From contig DCDV01000004.1 of the NCBI GenBank assembly GCA_002316595.1, positions 233,495-242,338 on the forward strand: a stretch of DNA of 8,844 nucleotides, written 5' to 3'. The notes under the pieces were generated by a model that worked only from the letters and a program-made list of their open reading frames with translations, had not been told where the DNA came from and searched no databases. The position numbers and the translations under genes were made by a program. Source of the DNA: Mageeibacillus sp. UBA1046 (lineage in GTDB: Bacteria > Bacillota > Clostridia > Saccharofermentanales > DTU023). Positions 6,333 to 8,844 of this stretch are shown here, piece by piece. Positions within the stretch are counted from its first letter, which is position 1, and every line of letters begins with the position of its first letter.

Positions 6333-6908
6333 ATGCCATTGACATATATCTTGATCAGTTTGGCTTTGATAGCAGCCTTAACTGTGACCATCAGACAGCA
6401 GATTTTGTTTGTCGTTCAGGTCACATCAATCTCTATGCTGCCAACTCTGAAGCCTGGCCAGCGAATATGGGCATGGCGCATTCACCGTCCGGAGAAGCTG
6501 CAGCGCGGCGACATAGTCGTCTTCACTTCAAATCTTCATGAAAAAACAATGGTAAAACGCCTTATAGGTATCCCGGGAGATATTCTTCACGTCCACCCGG
6601 ATGGAGCTGTATTCCTTAACGGCGAGAAATTTGAGGAACCTTATGTCCACAATGAAGGTGGTCTCTCCGACGAATACGAAATGTCAAAAAAATATTCCTT
6701 AGCTATATGCGGTCCCGCCGAAGCCTACGAAATATCTAAGAAATATTCCTTAGCTATATGCGGTCCCTCCGGAGCCTTTGAAGTACCTGAGGGACATTTC
6801 TTCGTTATGGGTGACAACAGGCAGGCATCACATGACAGTCGCAACTGGCGCGAGCCTTATGTTGAAGCCGGCGACCTTCAAGGCAAAATAATAAAATTGT
6901 ATCGGTAA
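6333..6908 (+). CDS. S26-family signal peptidase, possibly dedicated to the adjacent HCD protein
   Basis: A 191-residue membrane-anchored serine protease with one N-terminal helix (about 4-25). The nucleophile is Ser34 in SISMLPTL, the general-base lysine is Lys75 in MVKRLIGIPGD, and the conserved C-terminal box is GDNRQASHDSRNW (160-172). It should remove signal peptides outside the membrane. Between the catalytic lysine region and that box is a tandem 17-residue duplication (116-132 and 133-149), with YSLAICGP repeated exactly. The start lies 6 nt after the preceding stop, with no clear ribosome site, so translation is probably coupled. The pairing resembles sodN-sodX, where an S26-type peptidase exposes the His-Cys-Asp end of nickel superoxide dismutase. 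Whether it serves only its neighbour or is a general type I signal peptidase cannot be settled from the window. Confidence 0.9.
   Translation: MPLTYILISLALIAALTVTIRQQILFVVQVTSISMLPTLKPGQRIWAWRIHRPEKLQRGDIVVFTSNLHEKTMVKRLIGIPGDILHVHPDGAVFLNGEKFEEPYVHNEGGLSDEYEMSKKYSLAICGPAEAYEISKKYSLAICGPSGAFEVPEGHFFVMGDNRQASHDSRNWREPYVEAGDLQGKIIKLYR
6678..6779 (+). repeat. 51-bp in-frame tandem duplication inside the signal peptidase gene
   Basis: Units 6678-6728 and 6729-6779 match at 44 of 51 positions by my alignment, including a 27-base run with no difference even at synonymous sites. Each encodes 17 residues with the shared core SKKYSLAICGP. The third partial unit begins with a Glu-Val codon pair at 6780 and leads into the normal VPEGHFFVMGDNR segment. 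Confidence 0.93.
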
Positions 6909-6916
6909 ACTTCCCC

Positions 6917-6941
6917 ACAAGTCGGATCAAAACAGACTTGT
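6917..6941 (+). terminator. Weak hairpin after the signal peptidase gene
   Basis: ACAAGTC (6917-6923) and GACTTGT (6935-6941) form a perfect 7-bp stem with an 11-nt loop, starting 8 nt after the peptidase stop. Only a short T-run follows before GCGG, so it is a poor intrinsic terminator. Its position fits the end of the two-gene transcript. I see no gene in the rest of the gap to 7069. Confidence 0.35.
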
Positions 6942-7069
6942 TTGCGGATAATCGTACTTTGGTAGTGGGCTTTCTTGTTGAATGGCTGGCTTGTTATTGG
7001 TAAGGAAAGATGGTTTTATTGTTGCTCGCTTGTTTTTGGCAATGAGAGTGTTTGGAACCTCGCCGGGGC

Positions 7070-7963
7070 TTAAACGGATTCAATATCTATATGACCTGTT
7101 TCCTTTAATTGCCTGGCCATTTCCAGCCCTGTATCTGTTTGCGCGAGGCCGCCCAAAGCAGTTTCCCGGAGAGCCGGCGGCATCGAGCGGCCGATTTTTC
7201 CCATGGTATCGATTACTTCATCTGCCGGTATGCGGCTTTTTACTCCGGCCAGAGACATCTCTGCTGAAGATATTGCAATAACAACACCGGCTGTATTTCT
7301 CATAATGCACGGTACTTCAACTAAACCGGCGACCGGATCACAGGTAAGGCCAAGCAGATTCTTCAGCGCGATAGCAAGTGCGTGGCCGGATTGGGAAGGA
7401 GAGCCGCCGCAGGCTTCAACGATGGCTGCTGCCGACATGGCCGCAGCTGATCCGACCTCCGCCTGACAACCGCCTTCGGCACCGGATATAGAGGCCTGAT
7501 TGCCTATGACAATACCGCAGCCGGCAGCAGTTATCAGAAAGTTTATCTGTTCACATCGTGATAACTTTAGATCATCGCGCAGAGCAAAGAGGACACCCGG
7601 CAAAGTTCCGGAGGATCCTGCTGTTGGGGTAGCACAGATAACTCCCATGGCAGCGTTGACTTCGTTGATGGCGGTAGCGTAGACCATCGCGCGGGTATAA
7701 ATAGATCTGCTTAAGGCTTTTTCGCTTTGCAGATACTCAGCGAGCAATTTGGCATCGCCGCCAGTCATGCCGGAACGTGACTTAACTCCTTCTATCCCTT
7801 GGTGTGCGGCTTGTTCCATGACAGACAGGTTTTGTTCCATGTGTCGGAGTATTGCTTCCTCAGTATCACCTGATTCTTCAACTTCGGTGCGAAGGAAATA
7901 CTCATGCAGAGCGATTCCTTCTCTCTCACATAAATTAATAATTTCCTGTAATTTGTGGATCAT
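7070..7963 (-). CDS. sdaAA: L-serine ammonia-lyase (dehydratase), iron-sulfur type, alpha subunit
   Basis: A 297-residue cytoplasmic subunit that with SdaAB converts L-serine to pyruvate and ammonia. Family motifs: SRSGMTGGD (62-70), ATPTAGSSGTLPG (111-123), the glycine-rich GCGIVIGNQASISGAEGGCQAEVGS (148-172), and GLTCDPVAGLVEVPC (205-219). Cys166, Cys208 and Cys219 are the probable ligands of the [4Fe-4S] cluster that binds substrate directly. An in-frame ATG 30 nt further upstream exists, but I start at 7963 because GAGGAG (7971-7976) lies 7 nt before it and the family begins near this methionine. Its first 29 nt overlap the end of sdaAB, so the ribosome site is inside the upstream gene and translation is probably coupled. 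No clear terminator follows. Confidence 0.95.
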   Translation of the reverse strand: MIHKLQEIINLCEREGIALHEYFLRTEVEESGDTEEAILRHMEQNLSVMEQAAHQGIEGVKSRSGMTGGDAKLLAEYLQSEKALSRSIYTRAMVYATAINEVNAAMGVICATPTAGSSGTLPGVLFALRDDLKLSRCEQINFLITAAGCGIVIGNQASISGAEGGCQAEVGSAAAMSAAAIVEACGGSPSQSGHALAIALKNLLGLTCDPVAGLVEVPCIMRNTAGVVIAISSAEMSLAGVKSRIPADEVIDTMGKIGRSMPPALRETALGGLAQTDTGLEMARQLKETGHIDIESV

Positions 7964-8681
7964 AGCTATACTCCTCTTTTTGTTCAGAATCACTGATTAA
8001 ATCAGGCTCAATGTTAAGAGCGCCCAGAGCTATCACCTGGTCAATATGACCGATGCTGCCAAGCTCCTCCATTACAGATGTCGGGATCCTGCCGTCTATA
8101 GCGATCAGCATCAACGCAAGCTCTCCTTTTCCTTTGCGGGAAACTTCCATAGTGCTGATATTAATGTTTGCCTTAGCCAGCACCCCGGTGACCTGGGTGA
8201 CGATACCGGGTTGATCCTTGTAGAAAAACATAATTGCAGGGTTTTCAGCCGACAGATGGATATCAAAACCATTTATTCTGGTAATATCAATAGTCCCGCC
8301 GCCTAAGGACACGCCTCGCAAAGATAGAGTATGATCTGCTGATTTAAGGTAAAGATCAACAGTGTTTGCGTGTTCAGTGGGATCTTCGCTGGTTTCAATT
8401 ATCACCCTCATATTAGCTTTAGCGGCCAGATCATATGCCTGACGAATCTTTTCACTGCTGGTGGGCAAACCGAGCAAACCTGAGATCAGAGCCAAATCGG
8501 TGCCGTGTCCCTGATAGGTGTGTGCAAATGAACCGAAAAGAACAATGCGAACTTCCTCCAGCGTCCTGCCGAAAATTGAGCGGGCAACTAAACCTATACG
8601 CACAGCTCCGGCTGTGTGAGAGCTGGACGGTCCAATCATAACGGGACCAATAATATCAAAAAGACTTCTATAAACAGACAT
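7935..8681 (-). CDS. sdaAB: L-serine ammonia-lyase (dehydratase), iron-sulfur type, beta subunit
   Basis: A 248-residue partner subunit of the two-chain Bacillota-type serine dehydratase. The N-terminal domain has the conserved IGPSSSHTAGAVRIG (16-30) and a following FGSFAHTYQGHGTD region (49-62). The C-terminal part, about 150-222, is an ACT domain (YKDQPGIVTQVTGVLAKANI), which in relatives binds amino acids for regulation. The last 25 or so residues are charged and lie partly over the start of sdaAA. The ribosome site AAAGGAGG (8689-8696) is 7 nt upstream of the ATG. A TATTAT at 8708-8703 could be a -10, but it is very close to the ribosome site and has no good -35, so the promoter is unclear. 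A strong terminator separates this operon from the upstream tRNA gene. Confidence 0.95.
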   Translation of the reverse strand: MSVYRSLFDIIGPVMIGPSSSHTAGAVRIGLVARSIFGRTLEEVRIVLFGSFAHTYQGHGTDLALISGLLGLPTSSEKIRQAYDLAAKANMRVIIETSEDPTEHANTVDLYLKSADHTLSLRGVSLGGGTIDITRINGFDIHLSAENPAIMFFYKDQPGIVTQVTGVLAKANINISTMEVSRKGKGELALMLIAIDGRIPTSVMEELGSIGHIDQVIALGALNIEPDLISDSEQKEEYSYDPQITGNY

Positions 8682-8742
8682 TGGCTGCCCTCCTTTGCCA
8701 TAATAATATCATTTATGTATTCTTTTCATCATCTCCCCAGAC

Positions 8743-8774
8743 AAAACCCCCGTGATGTAACATTACGGGGGTTT
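8743..8774 (-). terminator. Strong intrinsic terminator after tRNA-Arg
   Basis: AAACCCCCGT (8744-8753) and ACGGGGGTTT (8765-8774) form a 10-bp GC-rich stem, with an inner ATG/CAT pairing around a TTA loop after one mismatch. On the minus strand it ends in TTTT (8746-8743). It starts within the encoded CCA of the tRNA gene, so termination would follow tRNA transcription immediately and insulate sdaAB. The stem is nearly symmetric and has AAAA/TTTT sides, so it could also work in the other direction. Confidence 0.9.
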
Positions 8775-8844
8775 GGCGAGCGTAGCAGGATTCGAACCTG
8801 CGACCCACAGCTTAGAAGGCTGTTGCTCTATCCAGCTGAGCTAC
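8774..8844 (-). tRNA. tRNA-Arg (anticodon TCT), 5' end outside window
   Basis: Seventy-one of an expected 77 nt are present. The D arm begins GCTCAGCTGGATAGAGC. The anticodon stem ACAGC/GCTGT encloses the loop CTTCTAA, with anticodon TCT at 8816-8814, reading AGA and AGG. The T arm is GCAGG-TTCGAAT-CCTGC. The 3' acceptor strand is followed by an encoded CCA (8776-8774). The first six bases of the acceptor stem lie beyond the right edge and should pair with the 3' strand, giving GAGCGT. Confidence 0.95.

Noticed and set aside
6970..7055. Degenerate copies of the 34-bp unit near the CTTGTT-rich stretch
   Set aside because: Only short fragments such as GCTCGCTTG match; there is no periodicity or TCCGGA element, so the likeness is too weak.
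6982..7281. 99-residue plus-strand open frame
   Set aside because: More than half lies antisense to the well-supported sdaAA 3' end, and no domain or good ribosome site is present.
8697..8742. Riboswitch or attenuator leader before sdaAB
   Set aside because: Fewer than 50 bases lie between the tRNA terminator and the sdaAB ribosome site, too little for such a structure, and no alternative hairpin is visible.

Overview
The window looks like a chromosomal segment from a low- to mid-GC Bacillota, probably an anaerobic clostridial-type bacterium. The evidence is the strong AGGAGG-type ribosome sites, the two-gene iron-sulfur serine dehydratase (sdaAB-sdaAA), a TTG-initiated gene and the general protein style. 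The species cannot be named from the sequence.

Layout, left to right. (1) The N-terminal 310 residues of a CPA1-type K+(Na+)/H+ antiporter, minus strand, cut by the window edge. (2) A 389-bp gap (931-1319) whose right half is six tandem copies of a 34-bp non-coding unit. The array has no stop codon in any forward frame, so it creates a false 55-residue extension on the next gene. (3) A plus-strand FAD/NAD(P)H oxidoreductase of the CoA-disulfide reductase / NADH oxidase family, 1320-2678. (4) Convergent to it, a minus-strand block: a small exported protein with EF-hand-like loops (5041-5508), an OmpR-type response regulator (4219-4911) and its histidine kinase (2735-4222), the last two overlapping by ATGA. 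(5) Divergent from that block, a plus-strand pair: an exported His-rich protein resembling DUF6448, whose predicted mature N-terminus is His-Cys-Asp (5679-6326), and six bases later an S26-family signal peptidase with an internal 17-residue duplication (6333-6908). (6) Minus-strand sdaAB and sdaAA, overlapping by 29 nt. (7) A tRNA-Arg(TCT), minus strand, cut at its 5' end by the window edge, followed by a strong intrinsic terminator.

The centre (about 2.7-6.9 kb) is the most interesting part. It may be an envelope metal- or stress-response locus: a sensor kinase with a Met/Gly-rich extracytoplasmic stretch, a secreted protein with similar Gly/Arg/Met-rich segments around calcium-type loops, and a divergent pair that resembles in outline the nickel superoxide dismutase (sodN) and SodX peptidase arrangement. 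The sequence shows the components and the gene order. The functional links are inference.
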